This document shows, piece after piece, positions 35,609 to 45,085 of a DNA stretch of 64,000 nt. Both the position numbers and the translations under genes were made by a program. Position 1 is the first letter of the stretch; each line of letters opens with the position of its first letter. This DNA comes from Gracilibacillus timonensis (GTDB lineage Bacteria; Bacillota; Bacilli; Bacillales; Amphibacillaceae): NCBI RefSeq assembly GCF_900086715.1, contig NZ_FLKH01000009.1:124001-188000 (forward strand), written 5' to 3'. The notes beneath the pieces were generated by a model that saw nothing but the letters and a program-made list of their open reading frames with translations, was not told where the DNA came from and ran no database searches.

Positions 35609-36367
35609 ATGAAACAAATTGCCATGATAACTGGTGTTAGCCGACCAAATGGTATCGGCGCTGTTATTTGTCATAAATTAGCCGCGGAAGGGCTCGATAT
35701 CTTTTTTACTCATTTGACTTCAGCCGATATATACGCAGAGGAAAAGAATTACCCTCAACAATTAACAAAGGAATTGAAGAACTATGGCAGGCGTGTAGCG
35801 GATTTGGAAGTGGATTTGACTGAATCTAACGCACCTAACCAAATCATCGAGGAGGTAAGGCGTACATTAGGGGACCCAAGTATCTTAATTAATAATGCTA
35901 CTTTTGAAGCCCCTGCCAATCTGCACAATTTATCAGGGGAACTGTTGGATAGGCATTATCAAGTAAATAATAAGTCGACAATCTTATTGAGTACGTTATT
36001 TGCAAAGAATTTCGAACAAGCATTTCCAGGTGGAAACCATGGAAGAATTATTTTCATGGTGTCTGGCGGACCAGATCCAAATAACTTGGCTTATATTGCC
36101 ACAAAGGGAATGTTAAAAGCCATTACACCACCTTTAGCTGTTAATTTAGCTCCACTTGGAATTACCGTTAATGCGCTAGATCCTGGGCCAACGGATACAG
36201 GCTGGATTACTGCATCGCTGCAGCAACAATTATTGCCGCTATTTCCAGCAGGACGAATTGGGCAACCAATTGATGCAGCGAATATTCTTTCTTTATTGAT
36301 CAAAGAAGAAGCGGATTGGTTAACCGGACAAGTTATCGAGGCAAACGGTGGATTTATGGGAAAATAA
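35609..36367 (+). CDS. Short-chain dehydrogenase/reductase
   Basis: NAD(P)-dependent oxidoreductase of 252 residues with a Rossmann fold. The cofactor loop is the slightly unusual AMITGVSRPNGIGAVI, the NNA motif is present as LINNATFEAP, and the catalytic Ser and YxxxK pair are in MVSGG and LAYIATKGMLKAI. It resembles FabG-like enzymes, but the divergent cofactor loop argues for a specialised substrate. AAAGCGAGGCGAGGG lies before the ATG. No operon partner is obvious. Confidence 0.82.
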   Translation: MKQIAMITGVSRPNGIGAVICHKLAAEGLDIFFTHLTSADIYAEEKNYPQQLTKELKNYGRRVADLEVDLTESNAPNQIIEEVRRTLGDPSILINNATFEAPANLHNLSGELLDRHYQVNNKSTILLSTLFAKNFEQAFPGGNHGRIIFMVSGGPDPNNLAYIATKGMLKAITPPLAVNLAPLGITVNALDPGPTDTGWITASLQQQLLPLFPAGRIGQPIDAANILSLLIKEEADWLTGQVIEANGGFMGK

Positions 36368-36369
36368 AG

Positions 36370-36395
36370 GAAAACTTCATTCAGTGAAGTTTTCT
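36370..36395 (+). terminator. Terminator after the SDR gene
   Basis: GAAAACTTCA / TGAAGTTTTC hairpin overlapping the stop region, then TCT. Confidence 0.65.
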
Positions 36396-36475
36396 CATAC
36401 TTATTAGTGCCACCAATCAAACTCCAGTTACCCTGTGGTAAACAAGCATTAAACAATGGAAAAGGAAGTGAAGGT

Positions 36476-37228
36476 GTGCAATTTAGACCATGTATTGACT
36501 TACATCAAGGACAGGTAAAACAGATTGTGGGAGCAACGTTAAACCAAGCTGATCACCAAGTAATAGAAAACTATGTTTCGACATATGACAGTCGCTATTA
36601 CGCAGAGATGTTTAAACAAGATCAACTTAAAGGCGGTCATGTCATTATGCTTGGGGAAGGCAATAAAGAAGCGGCGATCAAAGCATTAGCGGCTTATCCA
36701 GGAGGGTTGCAGGTAGGCGGTGGTATCAATGCAGACAATGCACAGACCTTTCTGAAGGCTGGCGCTTCTCATGTGATCGTTACGTCCTATATTTTTCAAG
36801 ATGGTGAATTAAAAATCGAACGTTTAAACAAATTAGTGGAGACAATTGGCAAAGAAAGATTAGTCATCGATTTAAGCTGTAAACAAAAGGATGGACAGTG
36901 GTATGTGGTCACCGATAAATGGACCAAATTCAGCAATATTGCAATTAATCCAACAACGATTAAGAAGTTAGAAAAATATTGTGATGAATTTCTGATTCAT
37001 GCTGCAGATGTAGAAGGAAAACGTGCTGGAATTGCGGAAGAACTAGTCGAAGCATTAACTGCTTCTGTTTCGATTCCGACAACTTATGCAGGTGGGGTAA
37101 GCTCGTTGGCTGATTTACAACTGTTCGAACGGCTTACGCAAGGTAAGCTACATGTTACGATTGGCAGTGCCCTCGATATTTTTGGTGGAGATTTGTCCTA
37201 TCAGGAAGTAGTTGACTATTGTCAATAA
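36476..37228 (+). CDS. hisA: HisA-type ProFAR isomerase, eukaryotic-like (orphan)
   Basis: TIM-barrel isomerase of 250 residues that resembles the HIS6-like, eukaryotic-type branch of phosphoribosylformimino-5-aminoimidazole carboxamide ribotide isomerase. The opening FRPCIDLHQGQVKQIVGATL, LQVGGGINADNAQTFL, LVIDLSCKQKDGQWYV and IPTTYAGGVSSLADLQLF are characteristic of that branch. The catalytic Asp is in CIDLH. GTG at 36476 follows GGAAGTGAAGG; the earlier in-frame codons do not fit the family. No other histidine genes are nearby, so it may duplicate or replace the operon copy. A terminator follows at 37265. Confidence 0.8.
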   Translation: MQFRPCIDLHQGQVKQIVGATLNQADHQVIENYVSTYDSRYYAEMFKQDQLKGGHVIMLGEGNKEAAIKALAAYPGGLQVGGGINADNAQTFLKAGASHVIVTSYIFQDGELKIERLNKLVETIGKERLVIDLSCKQKDGQWYVVTDKWTKFSNIAINPTTIKKLEKYCDEFLIHAADVEGKRAGIAEELVEALTASVSIPTTYAGGVSSLADLQLFERLTQGKLHVTIGSALDIFGGDLSYQEVVDYCQ

Positions 37229-37264
37229 CATGTTGAATGAAGAGTAACTTCTATAAGAAAGATC

Positions 37265-37310
37265 AACTAGTGTACTTACCCATTTTTTCAGGAAAGTACA
37301 CTAGTTTTTT
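37265..37310 (+). terminator. Terminator after the hisA-like gene
   Basis: AACTAGTGTACTT / AAGTACACTAGTT stem followed by TTTT. Confidence 0.85.
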
Positions 37311-37483
37311 GGTAAATAAAGAAAACATTCTTTGCTGCAATGGTGAGGTGAAATGGTGATATACGTGGCATAGCAAGTCTGACTATATTACAGAAAGGAT
37401 CCGTATAAGTGATAAAGAATAAGATAGTTTTTATCATTCTATTTATTTATCATTGCTGAAAAGTTTGTTACAAACTTAAAGCA

Positions 37484-37936
37484 TTACTCCGGTTTCTCCA
37501 TAGTAATTAAATTTTCTAAGTCAGTAATGTAAAAATCAATATCAGGGCGTTGATCAATGAGATCAAGCTGCTCTAACTTGAAGAAATTCACCTTTCGGTA
37601 GGGATCATAATCAATCACCGGTAAGGTATTCGTTTGTAAAATATATTGGTCTACTGCACGTTGAACTTGATCTAGTGCTACTGCTAGATGTTTTTCCTCC
37701 TCTGGAAATAACTCGTACGTTTCCTTCGACATGTAATAGGGTTGATTTGGAATCGCCTTCAAAAATGGGGTGAGTAGGGAATAATCAAGTGATCTATCCT
37801 CATTAATGAGCACCCTTAGTGGAATATGAGACGGTAAATCTTGTTCAAATTGCTGGATGGCCTGTTGCAATTCCTTTATAGAAATGTCTCGTTGTGGGTA
37901 TTTTGTATCTTCTTTTGGTTGCTTCTTAAACCACAT
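37484..37936 (-). CDS. DUF3939 family protein
   Basis: Cytoplasmic protein of 150 residues found in Bacillaceae with unknown function. It begins MWFKKQPKEDTKYPQ and continues with DISIKELQQAIQQFEQDLPS, SLLTPFLKAIPNQPYYMSKE and DIDFYITDLENLITMEKPE, which match my memory of that family. GGAGGAGACGTTG precedes the ATG at 37936; a longer open frame to 38017 is rejected because of this site. It lies divergent from comK. Confidence 0.72.
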   Translation of the reverse strand: MWFKKQPKEDTKYPQRDISIKELQQAIQQFEQDLPSHIPLRVLINEDRSLDYSLLTPFLKAIPNQPYYMSKETYELFPEEEKHLAVALDQVQRAVDQYILQTNTLPVIDYDPYRKVNFFKLEQLDLIDQRPDIDFYITDLENLITMEKPE

Positions 37937-38074
37937 CAACGTCTCCTCCTTTATTTGGGCAAATTTCTTCAAAAAGTCGTACTGAGTGCCTCTTTTTACA
38001 AGAATTATACCAAACATTGATCAAGTTGGTCGAATTTAAGCTGAATATCGGGTAATTTAGCTTATTTTATTTCC

Positions 38075-38087
38075 AAAATGCCCTTTA
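38075..38087. promoter_or_regulatory. Possible ComK box upstream of comK
   Basis: AAAATGCCCTTTA approximates the AAAA-N5-TTTT AT-box with one mismatch and lies 40 bp before the start of comK, which autoactivates in B. subtilis. Confidence 0.3.
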
Positions 38088-38127
38088 ATTGCTATCTTTA
38101 AGTAGAAAAATTTAAAGGAGGAATTAG

Positions 38128-38658
38128 ATGAAAATAAGTAAGGAAACAATACCAGAGATTAATCCGAATACATTGGCGATTGTTGGGTTTCAGGATGATG
38201 ATGGATTTTTTACAAGGATTGTTGAACAGGACGAAAAGGATGATTATGAAACCACATGGAGTACACATCAGGTAATGAATTACACGTGCAAGGGTTTTGG
38301 AATTAGTTTGCAAGGTTTGTTGGATGGAACACGTATGCTGAGCGGTATCACCCATAAACCGCCTATTGCGATTGATCGCATAAGTGGTATGTATTTTTTT
38401 CCGGTAGAATCCCCGCTGAGAAAATCTTGCACCTGGATTGCCCACTCTCATGTGCTGGAAGTGGAAAGAGAAGATACACATTTCACCAGAGTTGTATTTA
38501 AAAACGGTCGTGATATACTGCTGAATGTCTCCTATGCAAGCATCATCAATCAGGTCTACCGAACAGCACAATACCGCTACTTATTAAGCAACAATATCGA
38601 ACATGTTTTAGAACATTCTCAATTTGTCTCAGAACCACCCTTACATCGAAAAAGATAG
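38128..38658 (+). CDS. comK: Competence transcription factor ComK
   Basis: Protein of 176 residues belonging to the ComK family, the master activator of DNA uptake genes in B. subtilis. Recognised from TLAIVGFQDDDGFFTRIVE, CKGFGISLQGLLDGTRMLSG, PPIAIDRISGMYFFP and SCTWIAHSHVLEVE. It is of normal family length (B. subtilis ComK is about 190 residues). AAAGGAGG precedes the ATG. Neighbours yhjD, yhjE and the signal peptidase gene follow the same order as near comK in B. subtilis. Whether the host is transformable cannot be judged from here. Confidence 0.92.
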   Translation: MKISKETIPEINPNTLAIVGFQDDDGFFTRIVEQDEKDDYETTWSTHQVMNYTCKGFGISLQGLLDGTRMLSGITHKPPIAIDRISGMYFFPVESPLRKSCTWIAHSHVLEVEREDTHFTRVVFKNGRDILLNVSYASIINQVYRTAQYRYLLSNNIEHVLEHSQFVSEPPLHRKR

Positions 38659-38726
38659 TTACTAAAAGCAATGGCGGGTATTCTAAACTGTGAAATTGCC
38701 CCGACATTGGCTTGAAGTATAGAAAG

Positions 38727-38773
38727 TGTTAGGCAAATGCTTGTGTAAAGTACTTCACGGCACTTGCCTAACA
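38727..38773. terminator. Hairpin between comK and yhjD
   Basis: TGTTAGGCAAATGC / GCACTTGCCTAACA stem with a loop of about 19 bases between the convergent genes. No clear T-run. Confidence 0.55.
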
Positions 38774-38835
38774 TAGAAAAATAATCAAACTTGTCACATG
38801 GGAAACTGGACTGCTTGAGCACGCACTTTAAGTTA

Positions 38836-39237
38836 TTAAAGTTTCATCTTCTCTTCTTGGTTGGTTTTAGCTGTCAGGGCATGTGCTAACAGTTCTTCAA
38901 ATATAAAGGACACTTTCCTTCGAATAGCTGGATTGAAATAATTACGTTTCTCTTCTCTCCCTTTGCAGATAAATAAATAGGAAGTGAAGGACATGTCATG
39001 GGAATGAGGGAGGGCTTGCACCTCCAGCTCTTCTTTATTCATTTCTTTAATCAGCTCCTCCCTTTCCTTTATTGCTTGCTGCTCCATCTCTTGTAATAGT
39101 TGTGTATATGGTTCGGTTATTTTGAAGGGAGAGTTTTGCTCTAATTTCCCTAAATCATGTCTAATTACTGTTAAGGTCATGGATAAAAAGAGAAAACGTG
39201 ACGCTAGGTTCCATTCATGTTTGTTCAAATATCTCAT
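38836..39237 (-). CDS. yhjD: YhjD family protein
   Basis: Protein of 133 residues resembling B. subtilis YhjD, a small sporulation-linked protein of unknown function. It is mostly helical and charged, opening with MRYLNKHEWNLASRFLFLSM and ending with a basic tail. Position between comK and yhjE supports the assignment. AGGAGGAGAATGAC precedes the ATG. Confidence 0.65.
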   Translation of the reverse strand: MRYLNKHEWNLASRFLFLSMTLTVIRHDLGKLEQNSPFKITEPYTQLLQEMEQQAIKEREELIKEMNKEELEVQALPHSHDMSFTSYLFICKGREEKRNYFNPAIRRKVSFIFEELLAHALTAKTNQEEKMKL

Positions 39238-39414
39238 GTGTCATTCTCCTCCTATAAAGGAACGTTTGTTCTATTTTAATATAATGTACATAAAATTGCA
39301 ATAAAAAGGGGAAAGAAAATAAAAGAAAGATGTGAAAGATTGGGCAAATGAAGCAAAAAATATTAGAATAAGGGTAAGCCATACTTTGAACTTCTTAAAG
39401 GAGCTAGAGGCGGG

Positions 39415-40074
39415 ATGATCCTATATAGTATAAACAATATTGAAAACATTGATGTTACGGAGATAAAAGATTTATTTGAGGCCAATGAATATGGTCAATT
39501 AGTAGATATCTTATTAAGCAGCTATGAAAGCTTAGGTCCCCTTCCAGGATTTTTCTTACCTTTTATTGAAGCTTTCTTACCTTTTTTGCCGATTATTGCT
39601 TTTGTTATTACCAATGCAGCGGCTTATGGTTTATTAGAAGGTTTTCTATTATCGTTAGCGGGGACAAGCTCAGGTACCATTTTGGTTTTTATGCTAGTTA
39701 GACGTTATCAACATTTGCGATTCTTCCGCTGGTTAACGTCAAATAAACAGGTATCCAAGGTAACCAATTGGTTGACTAGACATGGTTTTGGTCCACTGTT
39801 TTTGTTACTATGTTTTCCTTTTTCTCCATCAGCTATTATTAATGTAGTAGCTGCCTTATCCAGGATAAATTTCTATCAATTTGTGCTTGCTGTTTTACTT
39901 GGCAAAGGCGTGATGGTGTTTACCATTTCATTTGTGGGGGATAGTTTGGCTTCTTTTGCGCAAAATCCTGTCAAGACGATCATTGTAGCCATAGGAGTAG
40001 CTCTACTCTGGGTCGCTGGGAAATATATTGAAACTTATTTACATAAGCGGTCGGAAGAGAAAAAGAATAAATAA
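39415..40074 (+). CDS. yhjE: TVP38/TMEM64 family (DedA-like) membrane protein YhjE
   Basis: Integral membrane protein of 219 residues with the VTT domain: a conserved re-entrant region FLPFIEAFLPFLPIIAF, then GTSSGTILVFMLVRRY and FLLLCFPFSPSAIINVVAAL. Such proteins are proposed lipid scramblases or flippases. AAAGGAG precedes the ATG by 11 bases. The signal peptidase gene follows 60 bp downstream, as in B. subtilis yhjE-sipV. Confidence 0.87.
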   Translation: MILYSINNIENIDVTEIKDLFEANEYGQLVDILLSSYESLGPLPGFFLPFIEAFLPFLPIIAFVITNAAAYGLLEGFLLSLAGTSSGTILVFMLVRRYQHLRFFRWLTSNKQVSKVTNWLTRHGFGPLFLLLCFPFSPSAIINVVAALSRINFYQFVLAVLLGKGVMVFTISFVGDSLASFAQNPVKTIIVAIGVALLWVAGKYIETYLHKRSEEKKNK

Positions 40075-40134
40075 AGGATTAAAAAATGCCAAACAGGGAA
40101 CTTATTAATAAATGTTCCTTTTGGAGGAAAGGCT

Positions 40135-40680
40135 ATGTGGAAAAAAAGAGTATCGATCATTGTTCGTAGTCTGGTGGTCACCATCATTTTGGTATTATGT
40201 CTCAAGCCTTACTTGATAGCAAATTATGAAGTGAATGGAAAATCAATGGAACCTACTTTGCATGATGGTAATCTGCTCATGGTCAATAAAAGATTGTATG
40301 ATTGGGGAGCGATTGATTATTTTGATGTGATTATTTTTCATGCAACGCAAGATGAAGATTATGTAAAAAGGGTGATCGGAAAACCAGGCGACCAAGTTGT
40401 TTATAAGGATGACAAGTTGTTTATTAATGGTAAAGAAAAAAAAGAGCCTTATCTTGAACCTTATCGTGAACCTAATCAAACATTAACAGAGGATTTTACC
40501 CTGTTAGAGGTTACCGGAGAGAAAATAGTACCTGAAGGAAAGTTGTTCGTCCTAGGGGATAATCGAATGAACAGTCGTGATTCCAGAGAGATAGGCTTTG
40601 TGGATCAAGAGACAGTGGTAGGTAAGGTAAATATTCGTTACTGGCCAATTTCTGAATTAAGCTTTCAATTTGCTGATTGA
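40135..40680 (+). CDS. sipV: Type I signal peptidase, SipV-like
   Basis: Membrane-anchored leader peptidase of 181 residues. A single N-terminal helix (about 8-25) is followed by the catalytic Ser37 in VNGKSMEPTL and Lys78 in DYVKRVIGKPGD, and the late box LFVLGDNRMNSRDSREIG. It cleaves signal peptides of secreted proteins. TTTGGAGGAAAGGCT precedes the ATG. Its position behind yhjE is the reason for naming it after SipV; other Sip paralogues are similar. Confidence 0.92.
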   Translation: MWKKRVSIIVRSLVVTIILVLCLKPYLIANYEVNGKSMEPTLHDGNLLMVNKRLYDWGAIDYFDVIIFHATQDEDYVKRVIGKPGDQVVYKDDKLFINGKEKKEPYLEPYREPNQTLTEDFTLLEVTGEKIVPEGKLFVLGDNRMNSRDSREIGFVDQETVVGKVNIRYWPISELSFQFAD

Positions 40681-40789
40681 AGTAAGCGCTTACTAATTTA
40701 GTTGCTGTATAGTTGCCTAAAAAGTTGAATAGGGGGACCGTTTAAGGTCACGATAAATGATCACGTTGGGCAGGGGAGGGGATAGCAAG

Positions 40790-41332
40790 GTGCTCGTCCA
40801 CAAAAATGCTATAGGAATCCGAAAATTAACATTGCAGGATGAATCTCTATTGACCAAATGGCTGTCCGATCCAGATGTACTCGCTTATTATGAAGGACGC
40901 GATCAATCATTTGATCACAGAAAAACAAGGAAGATCTTTTACCTGAATGGTTCTCCAACAGTAAGGTGCATCATAGAATATCGCCAGCAAGCCATTGGAT
41001 ATATACAATTCTATCTTTTAGATACCTCAACCAAAACATCATATGGCTTATCGGAAAAGAGAATATATGGTATGGATCAATTTATTGGTGAGACGTCTTA
41101 CTGGAATCAAGGAATTGGTGCACAGTTTGTTGAGTTGATGGTTGTTTATTTAGTAGAGCAATTGGGGGCGCAGCGAGTCGTTGTAGATCCACATAAAAGT
41201 AATATTCGTGCGATACGCTGCTATGAAAAATGTGGTTTTGTGAAGACGAAAACGTTAGCGGATCATGAATGGCATGAAGGAGACTATCGTGATTGCTGGT
41301 TAATGGAATATACAGCAAGTAATAAAGAATGA
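40790..41332 (+). CDS. GNAT acetyltransferase resembling AAC(6')-type enzymes
   Basis: Protein of 180 residues with a GNAT fold. IRKLTLQDESLLTKWLSDPDVLAYY, GMDQFIGETSYWNQGIGAQF and VDPHKSNIRAIRCYEKCGFVK resemble the AAC(6') aminoglycoside acetyltransferase group and related chromosomal acetyltransferases. Resistance function is not shown and is only one possibility. AGGGGAGGGG places the start at GTG 40790; the ATG at 40757 lies before that site. It is a single gene followed by a bidirectional terminator. Confidence 0.75.
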   Translation: MLVHKNAIGIRKLTLQDESLLTKWLSDPDVLAYYEGRDQSFDHRKTRKIFYLNGSPTVRCIIEYRQQAIGYIQFYLLDTSTKTSYGLSEKRIYGMDQFIGETSYWNQGIGAQFVELMVVYLVEQLGAQRVVVDPHKSNIRAIRCYEKCGFVKTKTLADHEWHEGDYRDCWLMEYTASNKE

Positions 41333-41360
41333 GGGGTGTGCCCTAACGACTGAACACAAT

Positions 41361-41405
41361 AAAACACGGCTATGCCAAGATTGATCAAGGAATAGCCGTG
41401 TTTTG
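41361..41405. terminator. Bidirectional terminator
   Basis: AAAACACGGCTAT / ATAGCCGTGTTTT stem between the convergent acetyltransferase and BCCT genes. Confidence 0.85.
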
Positions 41406-41406
41406 T

Positions 41407-42918
41407 CTAGGATTTTATTTGATCTTGGTATAACTCTTTACATACCTTTGGTGCGGTCCAGAAGGTCGTTAATAATAATAAGACTACTGGTGCTGCCGTT
41501 ACAACGATGAAGGATTGCAATGCATTAATACTTCCTTCACCTAAAGAAACCAACACGATGGCTACCGCTCCCATAATAATCGCGTAAAAGGCCCTTAGCC
41601 AACGTGGTGGGTGGCCATTACCAGAGATGGCCATGGAAATCGTTAAGGACATTGAGTCTGTCGTGGTTAAGACGAAAATAATGGTTGCCAATAAGAACAA
41701 GAAACCAAAAATTTCTCCGAACGGCAATTGTTGTGTAATAGCCATCATTGCTGCAGGTGGCCCAGCCTCATCTAAAGCCGTAGAGATAGAGCCAGGAGAT
41801 TGTAGTTCTTGGAAAATACCTGTCCCACCTACAACTGTAAACCAAAAAGTTGTAACAACTGGCGCAATAATAGCGACCGCTAAGACAAGCTCTCTGATCG
41901 TACGCCCTCGAGATATCCTGGCGGCAAATATAGCCATCATCGGACCATAACCGACGAACCATGCAAAGAAGAATATTGTCCATAGACTAAGCCATGCCTC
42001 ATCTCCTCGATAGGTATTCAGCGATATGAAATCATTCACGTAAAGACCAAATGATTCAAAGAAATTATTAAAGATGAACAATCCTGGTCCGAATGCCAAG
42101 ACACCGATTATCAACCCTATCGCTAAGATAACATTAAAACTGCTTAAGAATTGAATTCCTCTATGAATCCCAGTTACCGCAGAAATAGCCGCTCCAATCA
42201 CTAATAACACAATGATGGTGATATGCAAGCTTGTTGTATTAGATAAATTGGTTAGGGAGCTAATCCCATAACCAGCCTGCAATCCCAAGAAGCCGATAGG
42301 ACCAATAGTTCCTGCTGCAACAGCAATAATAGAAAAGGCGTCGACAATGGTGCCGAACACATTGTTTCTCATGATTTTCTCGCCAAAAAAAGGATATAAA
42401 AATGCTCGGGGTTTTAAGGGCATGCCTTTGTGATAATGGGCATACATTAAGACGATGGTACCTAAAGTTCCTAATATTGCCCAAGCTAGGAAGCCCCAAT
42501 CAATAAAACTTGTCGTTAAGGCCGGGACTATTGCATCAGGTGTACCACTTTCTATCCCAGGAAAATTAGGAGGTGTCGTAAGAAAATGACTCAAAGGTTC
42601 AGCTGCCGCCCAAAATATACCACCGCCAGCCAATAATGTACACATAATAATAGAGATCCACTTAAATGTACTCATTTCCGGTTTGTTCAGATTTCCTAAA
42701 CGAATTTTTCCGTATTTGGTTATGGCTAACGCTAAGGCAATAAAAAAGGTTCCTAATAGTGTCAATTGATATAGAATACCAAAATAAGTAACCGATATGC
42801 CAAATAATTGATTGACGGTATTGGCTACCAAGTCTGCATTGATAAGTGCTGCAATAACAAAAAACAACAAGATACCCCCGCTTACTAATAATGATGGGAG
42901 ATCCAGTGAAGTCTTTTT
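41407..42918 (-). pseudogene. BCCT family transporter, main part, separated from its start by an IS element
   Basis: This is residues 7 to 509 of a betaine/carnitine/choline-type transporter. Twelve hydrophobic segments and the BCCT hallmark WTIFFFAWFVGYGPMMAIFAA followed by RISRGRTIRELVL are present, though the aromatic residues typical of glycine-betaine carriers differ, so the substrate is unassigned. The frame stays open to 42918, where the IS1380-family element begins. The first six codons and the ribosome binding site lie on the far side at 44595-44612. The ATG supplied by the IS end is out of frame and meets a stop after 15 codons; an internal TTG at 42870 would begin inside the first helix. 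The gene is therefore probably inactive. Confidence 0.88.
42914..42918. repeat. Target site duplication, left copy
   Basis: TTTTT directly before the IS end; repeated at 44590-44594. Confidence 0.8.
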
Positions 42919-44589
42919 CCTGAATTATTCATAGAAAAATCTTAATAGCTTATAAACCCATACCTGACAAGTAACTATGAAAGATATGAACTGCATCAAA
43001 TAAATGAAAAAAGAACCCGTTTCTGATAAGGTTAAACTGCGAAGAAATAACCAACAGAAAGGGTTCTTACAATGGCTACTTTACCGCAAATCACGCTTGA
43101 TTTCAATCGCAAAATAAAACTATCTCATGATGGAGGCGAATTATCCTCTGATACCGGTGAAATGGTGTTTCGGGAATTCGATGAAAAAATCGGCTTTTCT
43201 GCAACTTTGGCAGAATATTTATAACTCATCGACGAAAGGCGCTACTATGTGCATGCGAATGAAGATTTACTGCGTCAGAAAATCTATCAAGTCATTGCTG
43301 GATATGCGGAAGATGATGCAGCGGATGCCCTGATACACGATCCGGTATTTACGCAAATCATGGGGAAAAATACGCTTGCTTCCCAGCCAAGCTTGTCTCG
43401 TTTTTTAAATCGTTTTGACGCGCAGTCCATTACTTCTTTACTTCAAGCCAATCAGGTATTACTGGATAAAATGCATACACACCGGAAATCCAATGCGATT
43501 ATTTTTGATTTAGATTCCACGCACGCCGATACGTATGGCAAACAGGAACAAGCTGCTTACAATGCTCATTACCGTACCATTGGTTTTCATCCCATGGTTG
43601 CCTTTGAGGGAGTGGAAGGTGATTTTCTCAAATCCGAATTGCGTCCGGGAAATGTGTATACATCCAATGGCGTTGTCGGTTTCGTTCGTCCGCTTATCGA
43701 ACATTACAACGAAAAATTCCCATGGATCACTCCATTTCTGCGTGCAGACAGTGGTTTTGCCGTTCCGGAACTGTATGATTTATGCGAAAAAGAATCGGTT
43801 TCTTATGTGATTCGCTTAAAGTCCAATGCCAAACTGCAGCAACTGGCAGATGAGCTGCATCCAGCTTCTGCCGCCAAAGATATGAGCGAGTCCGAGTGCT
43901 ATGTTGAAGAGAGCGACTATCAGGCAAAATCATGGAAAAAAACACGAAAAATCATTATTCAATCCGTTCGTCCTGCAGGAGAAATGTTTTTCACACACAG
44001 CTTTTTTGTGACCAACTTGGGAGATGTCTTTTCTCCGCAAGTGATTGTGCAGTCCTATCAGCGAAGAGGCACGATGGAAAACTACATCAAAGAAGCGAAA
44101 AATGGTTTCGGCCTGGATCGCATGAACAGTCATTCTTTTCAGGCGAATGAAGCTCGGATGATGTTGAGCTTACTAGCGTATAACTTAACCAATTGGCTGC
44201 GTACGCTTTGTTTTCCAGAAGGACAAAAACAGATGCAAATCCAGACCATTCGTACACGTATGATTAAAGTTGCCAGTAAATTAGTGAAATCAGGGCGTTC
44301 TTTCTATTTCAAACTGGCTTCGAGTTTTGTGTATGCTTCTTTCTTCTGGAATGTGCTACGAAACGTTCAACAGCTTCAGTTGGAGTGAAAGACAAAAGGA
44401 AATATCTAGAAATTTAAAAACCTTTAGATAATCACAGGAGAAGTCTGCCCAAAAACGGTTGTTTTTTCTTATGAATACCATTTACCATCAACTGCCTACG
44501 ATATTTTAGCTTTTTTCGCTTGAAAATAGAAAATCATGAACTACAAATTTTAATTTGAAACTTTAATCTACAGGTATGAATAATTCAGG
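42919..44589. mobile_element. IS1380-family insertion sequence
   Basis: A 1671-bp element with perfect 15-bp terminal inverted repeats (CCTGAATTATTCATA), flanked by a 5-bp direct repeat TTTTT (42914-42918 and 44590-44594). Ends starting CCT, the length and the 5-bp duplication fit the family containing ISEcp1. It carries one transposase gene on the plus strand (43072-44388, broken by a stop). Its removal together with one TTTTT restores the BCCT gene exactly. Confidence 0.92.
43072..44388 (+). pseudogene. IS1380-family transposase with an in-frame stop
   Basis: The full frame of 438 codons starts at ATG 43072 and has a single TAA at 43222-43224 (codon 51), between LAEYL and LIDERRYY where relatives have a sense codon, probably AAA. 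From GTG 43249 onward 379 residues remain open. The DDE residues are intact: Asp in IIFDLDSTHADTYGKQE, Asp in TPFLRADSGFAV and Glu in GTMENYIKEAKNGFG. The lost N-terminal part would carry DNA-binding functions. The element may still move if another intact copy supplies transposase. Confidence 0.87.
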
Positions 44590-44594
44590 TTTTT
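44590..44594. repeat. Target site duplication, right copy
   Basis: TTTTT directly after the IS end; matches 42914-42918. Confidence 0.8.
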
Positions 44595-44612
44595 GTTTTT
44601 TAAACGTTCCAT
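44595..44612 (-). pseudogene. Detached first six codons of the BCCT gene
   Basis: On the minus strand ATG GAA CGT TTA AAA AAC, preceded by GGAGG at a normal distance (AATTGGAGGAACAAACAACT). Joined to 42918 it continues AAA AAG ACT TCA in the transporter frame, giving MERLKNKKTSLDLPSLL. Confidence 0.85.
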
Positions 44613-45085
44613 AGTTGTTTGTTCCTCCAATTAGTTGTTTACGTTCCCAATCACTTCTTTTTAGTGTGCCCTTTTAACCAAGCTTTCATTACGTAGATTT
44701 GGTAAAAAAAGAATAATGTATGGAAATGTTGCTGCATAATTTCACAGATGTTATATACTAAAGCAATTTGGAGGGTTTGTAAACCAAAAGAATTTTCTGT
44801 TTGATAATGTTAAGAAAACGACCGTATAATAAGACTTTATTATTTTGACAAACAAACGAGCCAAAAACGCACTACATAGTTTATTTATAGCAAAACCTTT
44901 GCTTATAGTAGTTCTATAGTTAGAATTGAATTTGTAAGTGGGAGTTTAACTGTTTGTCTGTGTTAGATTGAACTTATTATAGTGGAGATTATCTGTTTTC
45001 TTACCTTATATAAAAGACTCTCACTTCCATATGGAACGAGTGTTTGATACAATAGATATATGTTCAGAGAAAGTAGGTGTTATAC
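44613..45085. other. Gap between the detached BCCT start and addB
   Basis: About 470 bp of AT-rich DNA. It must hold the original BCCT promoter (minus strand) and an addB promoter (plus strand), but no strong match was chosen. No gene seen. Confidence 0.4.

Noticed and set aside
37377-37480. AT-rich stretch with small symmetric motifs before DUF3939
   Set aside because: No terminator, promoter or RNA fold that stands out.
40790-41332. Aminoglycoside resistance gene
   Set aside because: Similarity to AAC(6') enzymes is at family level only; no mobile context surrounds it, so resistance is not claimed.
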